A stretch of DNA of 62,073 nucleotides from Clostridium sardiniense (lineage in GTDB: Bacteria; Bacillota; Clostridia; Clostridiales; Clostridiaceae). The translations under genes were made by a program, and so were the position numbers. The stretch is taken from NCBI RefSeq assembly GCF_016907995.1, contig NZ_JAFBDA010000022.1, positions 1 through 62,073 of the forward strand. Reading direction: 5' to 3'. Shown here piece after piece: positions 46,062 through 55,842 of the stretch; within the stretch, counting starts at the first letter, position 1; each line of letters opens with the position of its first letter. Below the pieces are notes generated by a model that was not told where the DNA came from, made no database searches, and was given only the letters and a program-made list of their open reading frames with translations.

Positions 46062-47027
46062 TTACATTTCTTTTACTTCTAATCCTAAATCCCTTATCAT
46101 ATCTCTATCTTTTTTAATATTACTGCCACATGTAGTAAGTAAATTTCCTGATATAGTTGCATTAGCTCCAGCTTTAAATGCTTTCTCTCCATAATTTTCT
46201 AAAAGATTTCTTCCTGCTGCAAGTCTTATATTAGCTGTAGGATTTATAAATCTAAATAATGCTATAGTCTTTAATATCTCCTCTTCCTTTAATGGAACAT
46301 TATCTTCTAGAGGAGTTCCTTTTATTTGCATTAAAGCATTAATTGGAATAGATACTATATTTAACTCTCTAAGTTCTATTGCCATATCTATTCTATCTTC
46401 TATTCTCTCTCCAAGTCCTATAATTCCACCTGAACAAACTTCTAAGCCTATCTCCTTAGCAAAATTTATTGTATTAATTCTGTCATCAAAAGTATGTGTA
46501 GTACATATCTGTTTATAGTAATTTCTTGATGTTTCTATATTGTGATGATATCTTAAAACTCCAGCTTCTTTTAACTTTAATAATGAATCTCTATCTAGTA
46601 TTCCATGAGAAGCACACAACTTTATATTACATTCTTCATTTAATTTTTTATAGTAACCTAAAATATCATCAAACTCTTTTCCCTTTAATCCTTTTCCAGA
46701 GGTTACTATAGAGAATCTGTCTATATGACCTTCTTCATTCTCCTTAGCACTCTTTTTTATTTCTTCATAGGGTAATAGTTTATACTCTTCTATTCCAGTA
46801 TTAAAGTGAATTGATTGAGCGCAGTATTTACAGTTTTCTGTGCACTTTCCACTTTTACCATTGATAATAGAACAAAGATCAACTTTATTACCACATAGTT
46901 TTTCTCTTATACAGTTAGCAGCTTTATAAAGTTCTTCTGGTGCCTCTGAGTATAACTTTAAAGCATCATCTTTACTTATCTTATATCCATTTAAAACTTT
47001 TAATTTTATTTCATTTGCAAAGTTCAT
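46062..47027 (-). CDS. bioB: Biotin synthase
   Basis: A 321-aa radical SAM enzyme that inserts sulfur into dethiobiotin. The SAM-cluster motif is GKCTENCKYCAQS (C-x3-C-x2-C). YHHNIETSRNYY, GGIIGLGE and RLAAGR follow. The last glycine-rich region AGANATISGNLLTT is typical. It follows bioY by 15 nt. Confidence 0.97.
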   Translation of the reverse strand: MNFANEIKLKVLNGYKISKDDALKLYSEAPEELYKAANCIREKLCGNKVDLCSIINGKSGKCTENCKYCAQSIHFNTGIEEYKLLPYEEIKKSAKENEEGHIDRFSIVTSGKGLKGKEFDDILGYYKKLNEECNIKLCASHGILDRDSLLKLKEAGVLRYHHNIETSRNYYKQICTTHTFDDRINTINFAKEIGLEVCSGGIIGLGERIEDRIDMAIELRELNIVSIPINALMQIKGTPLEDNVPLKEEEILKTIALFRFINPTANIRLAAGRNLLENYGEKAFKAGANATISGNLLTTCGSNIKKDRDMIRDLGLEVKEM

Positions 47028-47042
47028 ATTATCTATTTCTCC

Positions 47043-47606
47043 TTATCTTGCATCTGCATAGCCTAGTCTTCTAATAGTAGGCACAACTTTTGATCCAACT
47101 AATGAAATTATGAAACTTAATAATAAATCACTAGGTAAGCATGATATTGCTCCAACACTAATAGCTGTCCATACACCCATAGATTGTCCTAAATAAAAAT
47201 TATAAATTATAAACATATGAAGTACTCCACATAAATAAACTACAGATAATCCTAATATGCATGCTATAAAAATCCTCTTTATATTTAACTCTTTCATATT
47301 TTCAGTTATCTTTCCAATTATAAATGCTCCTAATATAAATCCAACTAAATATCCAAAAGTTGGTTGAAGTATGTATTGTGGTCCTCCACCCTTTGTAAAT
47401 ACCGGAATACCTATAAGTCCAATTCCTACATATAAGATTTGTGCAAGTGCTCCTTTTTTACTTCCAAGAAATATCGCACCTAATGCACAAAAGAAATATT
47501 GAAGTGTAAATGGAACTATAGGAAGTGGTATTCTAATAAATGCTCCTATAGCTGTAAGTGCTGCAAACATCGCAATAAGCGTTAAATCTCTTGTCTTTAA
47601 ATTCAT
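47043..47606 (-). CDS. bioY: Biotin transporter substrate-binding subunit (ECF S-component)
   Basis: A 187-aa membrane protein with about six helices. The BioY motif set is clear: LTAIGAFIRIPLPIVPFTLQ, LGAIFLGSKKGALAQILYV and IPVFTKGGGPQYILQPTFGYL. It is the biotin-specific S component that works with a shared EcfAAT module, which is not in the window. First gene of the operon, with a BirA-type operator on its promoter. Confidence 0.96.
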   Translation of the reverse strand: MNLKTRDLTLIAMFAALTAIGAFIRIPLPIVPFTLQYFFCALGAIFLGSKKGALAQILYVGIGLIGIPVFTKGGGPQYILQPTFGYLVGFILGAFIIGKITENMKELNIKRIFIACILGLSVVYLCGVLHMFIIYNFYLGQSMGVWTAISVGAISCLPSDLLLSFIISLVGSKVVPTIRRLGYADAR

Positions 47607-47649
47607 AAAAATCCCTCCAAATATATTTTGATCATCAAAGTATATTTAA

Positions 47650-47678
47650 ATGATACCTTTTGTTTTTTATATTGTCAA
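47650..47678 (-). promoter_or_regulatory. Promoter of bioYBA
   Basis: TTGACA (-35, plus strand 47673-47678) and TATCAT (-10, plus strand 47650-47655) are separated by 17 bp on the minus strand. The -35 lies within the BirA operator. Confidence 0.8.
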
Positions 47679-47704
47679 CCATATTTTTCTTAATTAGGTG
47701 ACAA
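47672..47704. promoter_or_regulatory. BirA operator of bioYBA
   Basis: TTGTCAACC-N15-AGGTGACAA is a BirA-type inverted repeat of the correct arm and spacer length. It overlaps the -35 box, so bound BirA with biotin would block transcription. BirA itself is not in the window. Confidence 0.8.
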
Positions 47705-47714
47705 TGTAATTGTA

Positions 47715-47758
47715 CTATTTCCTATCTATTTCCTATCTATTTCCTATCTATCTCCTAT
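47715..47758. repeat. Four tandem 11-bp repeats
   Basis: CTATTTCCTAT is repeated three times exactly, and once with a single change (CTATCTCCTAT), between the bioY operator and the 156-aa gene. The 11-bp period is about one helical turn, so copies would face one side of the DNA. Confidence 0.85.
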
Positions 47759-47849
47759 TAATACTTACTTCTTATTATTACATTTAATTTTAATTATGGT
47801 ATAATCTTGATATAAACTAAGTAATTTATATTTATTTGTGGAGGATTAT

Positions 47850-48320
47850 ATGTTAAAAAAGAAGCTATTTATATCATTACTAACTATAACCGTAATTTCA
47901 CTATTCTATATCTTCTTTGTGAAATCTAATATAACAAAAGAAAACATAGATTTAAAAAATCAAATTATTAAATCTATAGACTCATCTACTTATTTAGACT
48001 TATCTGAAATTACGAAATTTGATTGGGATAATTTATTTGTTTTTAATCCTTATTCAAATCCAAAAGATATTTTAAAAGATGAAAAGGTTACTACTTATAA
48101 TAAAAATTTTAATATAAGTCATGATGAAAATATTGTTATGCTTGGATTTATAAAAGATAACAAACTTGTAGAATTTATAAATCTTCCAAGGATGTATGTA
48201 AATAATATTACTTCAAATAGTATATTTAAAAAAGATGATAGTATATTTAAAATATTACCTGTGGATAAAAACTTATATCCTAATATAGACTGTAATACTA
48301 TTGATTTTAATAATATTTAA
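47850..48320 (+). CDS. Membrane-anchored unknown protein (156 aa)
   Basis: A 156-aa protein with an N-terminal helix (LFISLLTITVISLFYIFFV) and an exported domain of ~130 residues, acidic, containing YLDLSEITKFDWDNLFVFNP. No lipobox cysteine is present, so it may be a signal anchor. The ATG has TGGAGG 5 nt upstream; a GTG 12 nt earlier overlaps the ribosome site. Family not recognised. Confidence 0.72.
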   Translation: MLKKKLFISLLTITVISLFYIFFVKSNITKENIDLKNQIIKSIDSSTYLDLSEITKFDWDNLFVFNPYSNPKDILKDEKVTTYNKNFNISHDENIVMLGFIKDNKLVEFINLPRMYVNNITSNSIFKKDDSIFKILPVDKNLYPNIDCNTIDFNNI

Positions 48321-48325
48321 ACTTA

Positions 48326-48362
48326 AAAAAGATAATTAATTTGAATTAATTATCTTTTTAAT
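48326..48362. terminator. Bidirectional terminator
   Basis: A 16-bp stem AAAAAGATAATTAATT/AATTAATTATCTTTTT (48326-48341, 48344-48359) separates two convergent unknown genes. Confidence 0.82.
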
Positions 48363-48431
48363 ATTTCATTATTAAAATCATTATATATGTATAATTTCCA
48401 ACTATTAAAATAGTTTTTATAATATAACCTT

Positions 48432-48878
48432 TTATATTAATTCAACTAAGTCACGCAAAAGCTCAAAGTTATAATGAAGATAAAATGAAACTGCTAAATC
48501 GTCCTTATCTAAATTATAAGCTATAAAATTCACTATTTTTCCTCTTGTATCATAATCTAAAGTCATATCCACATTAAGTTCTATAACTTCTTCACTTGAT
48601 AAATTTACAATTTCTAATACATTTTTATCATCTTCATTGTAGTACTTTATAGTAACGCTTAGACAATCTCCTTCTTTGCATTTCATTTCTTTTATTTGAT
48701 CTGCAAGTTCTTCGTTAAATCTACTATCCTTTATAAAATCATACTCTATATCATCTGAAAATGAACTATTATCATTTATTAAGTAACTATCATCATCAAG
48801 TTTTACAACACTTAAGCTCTCATATGCCTTCTTCTCTATCTTATCTCTATATACCTTATTAAAATCTATGATATCCAT
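48432..48878 (-). CDS. Unknown acidic protein (148 aa)
   Basis: A 148-aa cytoplasmic protein, very acidic, with a beta-rich central region (SVTIKYYNEDDKNVLEIVNL) and a C-terminal hydrophobic stretch (NLDKDDLAVSFYLHYNFELL). No motif or family is recognised. The ATG has GGGGGG (CCCCCC on the plus strand) upstream. Monocistronic. Confidence 0.7.
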   Translation of the reverse strand: MDIIDFNKVYRDKIEKKAYESLSVVKLDDDSYLINDNSSFSDDIEYDFIKDSRFNEELADQIKEMKCKEGDCLSVTIKYYNEDDKNVLEIVNLSSEEVIELNVDMTLDYDTRGKIVNFIAYNLDKDDLAVSFYLHYNFELLRDLVELI

Positions 48879-49043
48879 TATTGTCCCCCCTATCTAAGTC
48901 TACATTACAATCTCTTTTTATATATATTATATCAATTTAATATAGTAATTGTAAAAATATTATCTATAAGTATATAATTTTATTGTATATCTTTTTAATC
49001 CTGATTCTGATATACTTAATGATACTAGTCAATATAAGAAGAG

Positions 49044-49700
49044 GTGTTTAAAATTAATAATAATTACAAAAATATAGAGAACAATTTTAAGACAGAAGAA
49101 GGCGTTACTTTTATAACAATATTAAAGAAAAATGGTGATGAACTTATTGCTAAAATAGATAGCTCAGACCTTGATAGTGTTAAATCTATTGGAACTTGGT
49201 TTGCTGAATGGAATAAAGACTTTAATAATTATCTAGTATTAAACATAAGTAATACTAAGAAAAATAAGAAGAACAAACCTTTAAAGCAAAGCTTACAAAG
49301 TATAATACTAGATGTTTCTAGCACTACTCCAATTAGACACATAAATGGAGATACTCTAGATAACAGAAGATGTAACTTAGAGATAGTTCAAAGAAATACA
49401 AAAAATGAATATGAAAAAATAGATGCTGATACATTTGCTATAAGCCTAAAGGATAAATATGGAAAAGAACAAGCAAAAGCATTAATATCATCATCAGACT
49501 TACATACTGTAGTAAACGATAATTATAGCTGGGTTTACTATAGAAATAATAATGATATATGTGTTATAGCTAACACACCAGATGGAAGAATTCATTTAGA
49601 TAGAATCATTATGAAACCAAGTGATAGTGAAACTATTCACCATATAAACCTTAATCCTCTAGATAACAGAAGAAGTAATTTAGAAAAAGTAGAAATATAA
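49044..49700 (+). CDS. Duplicated HNH-domain protein (218 aa)
   Basis: A 218-aa protein made of two homologous halves (about residues 18-117 and 122-218). Each half has an N-terminal beta module and ends in an HNH_3-like motif: IRHINGDTLDNRRCNLEIV and IHHINLNPLDNRRSNLEKV. Such motifs occur in homing endonucleases. The residue before the key His, usually Asp, is Arg in the first and His in the second, so cleavage is doubtful. No intein, intron or phage gene is near it. The start is unclear: GTG at 49044 is inside its own Shine-Dalgarno GAGGTG, and an ATT at 49053 is better spaced but would be a rare start. Confidence 0.75.
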   Translation: MFKINNNYKNIENNFKTEEGVTFITILKKNGDELIAKIDSSDLDSVKSIGTWFAEWNKDFNNYLVLNISNTKKNKKNKPLKQSLQSIILDVSSTTPIRHINGDTLDNRRCNLEIVQRNTKNEYEKIDADTFAISLKDKYGKEQAKALISSSDLHTVVNDNYSWVYYRNNNDICVIANTPDGRIHLDRIIMKPSDSETIHHINLNPLDNRRSNLEKVEI

Positions 49701-49708
49701 CATATTAA

Positions 49709-49739
49709 AAAAAAGATGCATAGTTAATGCATCTTTTTT
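49709..49739 (+). terminator. Terminator of the HNH gene
   Basis: A 13-bp stem AAAAAAGATGCAT/ATGCATCTTTTTT (49709-49721, 49727-49739) with a 5-nt loop ends in a T-run. Confidence 0.9.
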
Positions 49740-49910
49740 CATATATTATTATATAAATTTTAAGTAAATCTTTCTATATTTCTCATTGATTTTTCTTGAG
49801 TATTTGCTATACTTATATTATAGTAAACATTTACATAGGCAACTTTTTTGTAAAGATTACTAATTAAATAAGATAGATTAAAGAAATTTTTATATTAAGG
49901 AGTGATTTAA

Positions 49911-50213
49911 ATGAATCCAAAAGTAAATGATAATCAAAATAAAGTACTATATTCACTAGCTAATGATGTTAACTTATTCTTATCATCAAATCCTGGTAAG
50001 TATTTTACATCTCATGAAATTGATGCAATGCTAAATTCAGTGTCTTATAGCCACTTAAAAGCTACTTTACTGATAAATGATAGTATAGACTCATCTGATC
50101 CATCTAAATACATCGATTCAATTTGTTCTTATCTTTCAAAGAAAAGAATAATTAAACACTCTAAAAAAACATGCCCATATGAACATAAAACTGTTGATGC
50201 ATTTTCAAGTTAG
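49911..50213 (+). CDS. Unknown small protein (100 aa)
   Basis: A 100-aa cytoplasmic protein, probably mostly helical. YFTSHEIDAMLNSVSYSHLK followed by YIDSICSYLSKKRIIKHSKK resembles a winged-helix or HTH arrangement, but no family is assigned. The ATG has AAGGAGTGA upstream. A terminator follows. Confidence 0.7.
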   Translation: MNPKVNDNQNKVLYSLANDVNLFLSSNPGKYFTSHEIDAMLNSVSYSHLKATLLINDSIDSSDPSKYIDSICSYLSKKRIIKHSKKTCPYEHKTVDAFSS

Positions 50214-50236
50214 TATGATTATACAATATAATTATA

Positions 50237-50276
50237 AAAAGCATACTTAGAAGTCAATCTAAGTATGCTTTTCCTT
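50237..50276. terminator. Bidirectional terminator
   Basis: A 15-bp stem AAAAGCATACTTAGA/TCTAAGTATGCTTTT (50237-50251, 50258-50272) separates the 100-aa gene from the convergent YgiQ gene. Confidence 0.92.
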
Positions 50277-50280
50277 ATTT

Positions 50281-52365
50281 TTATCTCTTTTTTTTCACTC
50301 TAAGTCTTGCAGGTCCTCTACTCTTTTTGCCTTTATATCTTGGTGAGTCATCCTTTGGTCTTTGATCTCTCTTTCCTCTTGGATCATTATCTGCAAATTT
50401 TTCTCTATTTCCAGCTTTTCCTCTTCCTTTATTTTGAGAATTACTGTTTGACTTGCCACTTCTTCTAGTATCATTATCTTTGCTATTAGAATTATTTTTC
50501 TTCTTTCCTTTATAGCCTGAAGATTTTCCATGACCAAATCCTCTAGTGCTTGCAAGATATCTAGTTTCCTTTGATTGAATTAAACACTTAGGTCCATTAC
50601 CAATTAAATCTTCTCTTCCTGCTTTTACTAATGCATCATAAACTAAATTATAATTTTTAGGATTTTTAAATTGAAGAAGTGCTCTTTGCATAGCCTTTTC
50701 TTCTCTTGTCTTTGGAATATAAACCTCTTCCATTGTTAATGGATCAAGTCCTGTATAGAACATTGTAGTTGACATTGTTCCTGGAGTTGGATAGAAATCT
50801 TGAACTTGTTCTGGTTGATACTTAGTATCTCTTAAATATTCAGCAAGCTCTATCGCTTCTTTTAATCCACATCCTGGATGACTTGACATTAAGTATGGAA
50901 TTAAATATTGTTCTTTTCCAAGTTGTCTATTTATCTTAAAGAATTTTTCTCTAAATTTATCATAAGTCTTTCCTGATGGCTTACCCATATATTTTAAAGC
51001 TTGTGGTGCTACATGTTCTGGAGCCACTTTAAGCTGACCACTTACATGATGTTCTACTAACTCTCTAAAGAATGTATCATTCTTGTCAGCCATTATATAA
51101 TCATATCTAAGCCCTGAACGAACGAATGCCTTTTTAACCTTAGGAAGTTTTCTTATCTTTCTAAGTAAATGTAAATATTCAGTATGATCTACATCCATGT
51201 TCTTACATACACCTGGAGTTAAACATTGTTTATTTTTACATGCACCTATAGTAAGTTGATGGTTACATGCTGGTTTTCTAAAGTTTGCAGTAGGACCACC
51301 AACATCATGAATATATCCTTTAAAGTCCTTCATATTTGTTATTTCAACTGCTTCTTCAAGTATTGATTCTTCACTTCTACTTTGAACTGCTCTACCTTGG
51401 TGGAATGTTATAGCACAGAAATTACAGTTACCAAAACATCCTCTTGAACTTACTATTGAGAACTTAACTTCTTCAATAGCTGCAATTCCGCCATCCTTTT
51501 CGTATATAGGATGATAGCTCTTAGCATATGGAAGTGCATAAACCTCATCAAGTTCTTCTCTTGAAAGTGGCATTTCTGGTTTATTTACAACAACATATCT
51601 ATTACCATGCTTTTGAATAAGTTGTTTTCCTCTTATAGGATCTTGCTCTTCATATTGCTTTTTGAATGCTTCTGCATATTTTCTTTTATTTGATGACACT
51701 TCCTCACAAGATGGAAGCTCAACATAATCAGTATAAACTTCATCTAATGATTCAACTGCATAACAAGTACCATTTACGTGTCTTACATATTTAGCCTCAA
51801 ATCCATCATTTAAACAATTTGCAATTTCGACTACTTGCTTTTCACTCATACCATACATAAGTAAATCTGCTCCACTATCTATAAGTATTGAGTTTTTTAC
51901 AGTATCACTCCAATAATCATAGTGAGCTAGTCTTCTAAGACTTGCTTCAAGACCACCAATCATAAGATTTACATGCTTGTACGCTTCTCTAATTTTATTA
52001 CAGTAAACAATAGTGGCTCTATCTGGTCTAGCTCCCATCTTTCCACCTGGAGTATATAAATCCTTATCTCTTCTTCTCTTGCTAACAGAATAATGGTTAA
52101 CCATAGGATCCATGTTACCGCCATTTACTAAGAATCCAAGTCTTGGTCTACCAAGCTTTTTAAAATCATCTGTACTATGCCAATCTGGTTGAGCTATTAT
52201 TCCTACTTTATATCCTGCATTTTCTAATACTCTAGAAATAATTGCAGTACCAAAACTATGATGGTCTATATAGGCATCCCCTGTAACTATTATAAAGTCA
52301 CATTGTTCCCAACCTCTGTCTTCCATATCTTTTTTACTTATTGGTAAAAATCTATTATCTGTCAT
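50281..52365 (-). CDS. YgiQ family radical SAM protein
   Basis: A 694-aa protein. The N-terminal ~280 residues are the YgiQ-specific domain ([25 protein letters not shown]). The radical SAM cluster motif [13 protein letters not shown] is near residue 317, followed by a SAM-binding region. The last ~60 residues are an unusual Lys/Arg/Asn/Gly-rich tail, common in RNA-associated proteins. Function of YgiQ proteins is unknown. Monocistronic. Confidence 0.95.
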   Translation of the reverse strand: MTDNRFLPISKKDMEDRGWEQCDFIIVTGDAYIDHHSFGTAIISRVLENAGYKVGIIAQPDWHSTDDFKKLGRPRLGFLVNGGNMDPMVNHYSVSKRRRDKDLYTPGGKMGARPDRATIVYCNKIREAYKHVNLMIGGLEASLRRLAHYDYWSDTVKNSILIDSGADLLMYGMSEKQVVEIANCLNDGFEAKYVRHVNGTCYAVESLDEVYTDYVELPSCEEVSSNKRKYAEAFKKQYEEQDPIRGKQLIQKHGNRYVVVNKPEMPLSREELDEVYALPYAKSYHPIYEKDGGIAAIEEVKFSIVSSRGCFGNCNFCAITFHQGRAVQSRSEESILEEAVEITNMKDFKGYIHDVGGPTANFRKPACNHQLTIGACKNKQCLTPGVCKNMDVDHTEYLHLLRKIRKLPKVKKAFVRSGLRYDYIMADKNDTFFRELVEHHVSGQLKVAPEHVAPQALKYMGKPSGKTYDKFREKFFKINRQLGKEQYLIPYLMSSHPGCGLKEAIELAEYLRDTKYQPEQVQDFYPTPGTMSTTMFYTGLDPLTMEEVYIPKTREEKAMQRALLQFKNPKNYNLVYDALVKAGREDLIGNGPKCLIQSKETRYLASTRGFGHGKSSGYKGKKKNNSNSKDNDTRRSGKSNSNSQNKGRGKAGNREKFADNDPRGKRDQRPKDDSPRYKGKKSRGPARLRVKKKR

Positions 52366-52588
52366 ATTATCACCTTCTATCTATATTATTAACATAATTA
52401 TTCATATTTAAGTCCAGCTTACTATTATAAATCATATTTCTCTATTATAATACTTTAATTTAATAAAAAAATAAAATTTTTTAATTTTTTTATTATTTTT
52501 GTTGGATATTGTAGTAATTAATACTTATAGATAGTAAATTTAAACAAACTTCTATAATTATAAATTAAGGTTAGCTTTTCTTATAATA

Positions 52589-52631
52589 AAAAATAGCTTC
52601 AGAGATTTTATAACTCTCTGAAGCTATTTTT
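52589..52631 (-). terminator. Terminator of the HgdC-like fusion gene
   Basis: A 16-bp stem AAAAATAGCTTCAGAG/CTCTGAAGCTATTTTT (52589-52604, 52616-52631) ends the two-gene operon. Confidence 0.88.
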
Positions 52632-52640
52632 CTATTTTAA

Positions 52641-54305
52641 TTATATTTGTTCTAAAATTTTATCAAGCCCTATAAGTGCTGCACCAAGAGCTCCACATAT
52701 TTGAGGTTCATCTGCTATAAATAATTTGCTATTTAATTTTTCTTCTATAGCTTTAATTACTCCTTTGTTTTTAGCAACTCCCCCTGTCATCATATATTTT
52801 TCATGTCTTCCAACTCTTTCAACTAAACCAACTGTTTTTGTAGCAATTGACTTATTAACTCCATGAATAATATCTTTTCTTTCTTTATTATCTGCAATTA
52901 AAGATACAACTTCTGATTCTGCAAATACTGAACAGACACTAGTTATTGTTAAATCCTCTTTATATGATAATCCTTCTTCTGACATCTTTTGTAAATCTAT
53001 TTCTAATGTCTTTGCTATCATCTCTAAAAATCTTCCTGTTCCAGCTGCACATTTATCATTCATAACAAAGCTCTTTACATTTCCATTTTCATCAAGTCCT
53101 ATAGCCTTACTATCTTGTCCTCCAATATCAATTATAGTTCTAACTTCAGGATTAAAAAAATGTGCTCCTCTTCCATGACATGTTATTTCTGTTACATTCT
53201 CATCTACAAAAGGTATATTATATCTTCCATAACCTGTTCCAACTATAAGTGTCATATCATCTTTGCTAAGTCCTGACTCTTTAAGAGCACACTCTAATGC
53301 TCTATTTGCAGAGTCCATACTCTTTGCTCCAGTTTTTACTATTATACTACTTAAAATTTTCTTATTCTTATCTAAAATAATTACATTAGTAGAAGTTGAT
53401 CCACTATCTATGCCCATAACATATATTTTATCTTTATCTATTATTTTTTTCATTTTAATATTTCCTCCACTTAACTGCTCATTAAATGCTTCTATACGTG
53501 TTTTAATTTGTCCATTACTTTGATTTGTAAGATCAGTTTCAATCTTTAATACTGGAATTTCTCCTCTTTGAAGATTTATATATTCAAATGAATAGTGATC
53601 ACAAAACTTAACTGTATGATATATTATCCCTTTAAGATTTGGATCTTCTGTCAATGCTCTCCTATTTGTAGTATCCTCCATTCTCATACAAGGAGTATAT
53701 CCTAGTATTTCATCAGCATACCATGCTATAGCTTCCTCTTTTTCATTAAAGTTTTTTACTTCTGTTAAATAATGCTCTCTAGAGCAAGTATGATTTACTA
53801 AAGGATAATCTAAAGAATCTTTTACTTTATGTAGAAAATCTTTAGATGCTTTAGCACCAATAACCGCAATATATGGCTGGTTTGGGCTTTTATTTGAATC
53901 TAAATATTTATAAAGCCCCTTATTGAATTTACTAACATCAAACTTTTCACCACTAAATTTTTCATATGCATCTATAAATTTTAGTATTTCATTTTTTAAC
54001 ATATTTTTAGCACAGCAATTATTTTTTCTTGGAAGGTCCATCATATAAACAAATTTTATTGATGGTATATTTTCTAATGTATCTTTAAGTCTTCTTATTG
54101 AATCACAACAATTAACTAAAAATACTTTATCAATTTTCTTTTCTGCTATTGTATCTAAAAGTGCCTTACTATAAGAGCACATATTAGGATGAAGAAGAGT
54201 ATCTGATTCATTAAATTGATCTATTTCACTATCTATAATTATTCCTTCTTCTGAAAATCCATCAAAAACTGCAAAAGGACTATATTTGCACATACAAGCT
54301 ATCAT
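52641..54305 (-). CDS. Fusion: HgdB-like domain + HgdC-type ATP-dependent activator
   Basis: A 554-aa fusion. Residues ~1-270 resemble a 2-hydroxyacyl-CoA dehydratase (HgdB-like) domain with cysteines CMCKYS, CSYSKA, NCCDS, NNCCAK and TCSREH. Residues ~290-554 form an ASKHA-type activator with GIDSGSTSTNVI (phosphate 1), IDIGGQDSK, and cluster cysteines in NDKCAAGTGRF and SVCSVFAESE. The activator donates low-potential electrons by ATP hydrolysis. The ATG at 54303 has AGGAGG 9 nt upstream; a further start would add 9 residues. It overlaps the upstream HgdB-like gene by 26 nt. No CoA-transferase or acyl-CoA dehydrogenase is near, so this may be a double-cubane-cluster protein system. Confidence 0.88.
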   Translation of the reverse strand: MIACMCKYSPFAVFDGFSEEGIIIDSEIDQFNESDTLLHPNMCSYSKALLDTIAEKKIDKVFLVNCCDSIRRLKDTLENIPSIKFVYMMDLPRKNNCCAKNMLKNEILKFIDAYEKFSGEKFDVSKFNKGLYKYLDSNKSPNQPYIAVIGAKASKDFLHKVKDSLDYPLVNHTCSREHYLTEVKNFNEKEEAIAWYADEILGYTPCMRMEDTTNRRALTEDPNLKGIIYHTVKFCDHYSFEYINLQRGEIPVLKIETDLTNQSNGQIKTRIEAFNEQLSGGNIKMKKIIDKDKIYVMGIDSGSTSTNVIILDKNKKILSSIIVKTGAKSMDSANRALECALKESGLSKDDMTLIVGTGYGRYNIPFVDENVTEITCHGRGAHFFNPEVRTIIDIGGQDSKAIGLDENGNVKSFVMNDKCAAGTGRFLEMIAKTLEIDLQKMSEEGLSYKEDLTITSVCSVFAESEVVSLIADNKERKDIIHGVNKSIATKTVGLVERVGRHEKYMMTGGVAKNKGVIKAIEEKLNSKLFIADEPQICGALGAALIGLDKILEQI

Positions 54306-55581
54306 TTTTTGTTTCCTCCTCATTTCTCTCAATCATTTCAAAGAAGGCTTCTAATCTTGTTTTATTTTGTCCTTCCTGACTATTTCTTCTATCTACTGCA
54401 TCACCATCTATACTAAGCATTGGAATATTATTTTTTTCAAGTAAATCCTTTAATATTAATGAACCACCACTTGACTGTTTACATCCAAAATGACAAAAGT
54501 TAATAACTCCATCTGCATTAAGTTCTTTAGAGAGCTCTAATATATTATTAGCTCTTCTGCTATATGACCCATTAAATGAATTTAAGATTATCTTTTTAGC
54601 AATCGATCCATATGGATTATCAACATCTAATTTATGTAGATAGTCAGCATTCATATCTGATATAAGCAATTGATAATCTTCATTTGTATCTAAGAAACTC
54701 TTTATTGACTCACTATAAAATGGTAATAAATGAACCCATAACAATCTCTTTTTTGCCTTTGCATCTGGATATTTTTCTATATCTTCTGCTAAAAGTTTAT
54801 AAAACTTAAGTGTATCTGCCCTTCCCATTCCTGGATGAGTTGTAAATACCTTAAACATTTCTGATGTTAATGTATTTGGGAAATACTTATTTTTTAAGCT
54901 TTCTAAATATCTTTTGTAATAATCAATAGATTGATTTTCATTTAAGATAATCTCCTTTAATTTGTTTTCATCTAATTTTTTATGAGTATTATCTTCAATG
55001 AAAGTCACCATTTCTTTTAATTGTTCCTCTACATAATTTTCTGCATCTCTTGAGTATTCATAAGGAACATCTATTACAAACTTATCTATCTTATAAATAT
55101 CCGCAAGGCATCTAAATGTATTAACATTTCCATCACAAGCAGTTGAAGTTGTAATTGCAAATTTAGGTTTTTGGATTACATTACTCATAGCTGCCCCTAA
55201 AAATGTTTTATGATAAGAGCATAGACTATCAGATACCCCAACGCTCTCAGCTTTATCAATAAACATATCTTCACATCTTGTTCCTGATATATAAGATGAA
55301 TACGCCTCTATAAGCTGTGGATGCATATCAAAGGCATGCAAAAACTCTGTTGGAGTAAATACATTTACAAAAGCTGTATTTTCCGGATCACGTAATGGTT
55401 CTAAAGTAAACTTCATACAAAGCTTAGCTAAATACCTAAGTGATTTTGGAAGATTTTTATCACCGAACAAGTTTAAATTTATGTATTCTAAATTATATCC
55501 TGCTTTAAGCATCCTTCTTACCTTATCTGGATTATCAATATTCTTTTTTAAAATATCACTATAAATTTTTATAAAGTCCAT
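54280..55581 (-). CDS. 2-hydroxyacyl-CoA dehydratase-family (HgdB/DCCP-like) protein
   Basis: A 433-aa Fe-S protein of the HgdB/FldBC family. Conserved cysteine regions are TSTACDGN, NTFRCLAD and NFCHFGCKQSSGG, likely cluster ligands. SIDGDAVDRRN is the conserved C-terminal loop. It partners the activator gene downstream, which it overlaps. In typical dehydratases two such subunits are needed; here the second is the N-terminal part of the activator fusion. The ATG has AAGGAG. Which substrate it reduces is unknown. Confidence 0.88.
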   Translation of the reverse strand: MDFIKIYSDILKKNIDNPDKVRRMLKAGYNLEYINLNLFGDKNLPKSLRYLAKLCMKFTLEPLRDPENTAFVNVFTPTEFLHAFDMHPQLIEAYSSYISGTRCEDMFIDKAESVGVSDSLCSYHKTFLGAAMSNVIQKPKFAITTSTACDGNVNTFRCLADIYKIDKFVIDVPYEYSRDAENYVEEQLKEMVTFIEDNTHKKLDENKLKEIILNENQSIDYYKRYLESLKNKYFPNTLTSEMFKVFTTHPGMGRADTLKFYKLLAEDIEKYPDAKAKKRLLWVHLLPFYSESIKSFLDTNEDYQLLISDMNADYLHKLDVDNPYGSIAKKIILNSFNGSYSRRANNILELSKELNADGVINFCHFGCKQSSGGSLILKDLLEKNNIPMLSIDGDAVDRRNSQEGQNKTRLEAFFEMIERNEEETKNDSLYVQI

Positions 55582-55842
55582 AATTTCTCCTTAATGTATA
55601 TTTTTTATTTTTATAAAACATTATCTATTATATATTAAATACATCTATTTCTTTTTACCATTTTGTGTACAATAATTTAACAAATTGATAAAGATAGCAA
55701 TTATTTTAGAAATATACTTAGATATTAAAATGTCTTATATAACTAAATGTAATAATTACTATAAAATTTATGTATTTCAAATAAGAACCATAAAGTTGTA
55801 TAGTATTTCAAAGAGTATAAATATTTGTAAAGGATATAAAAA

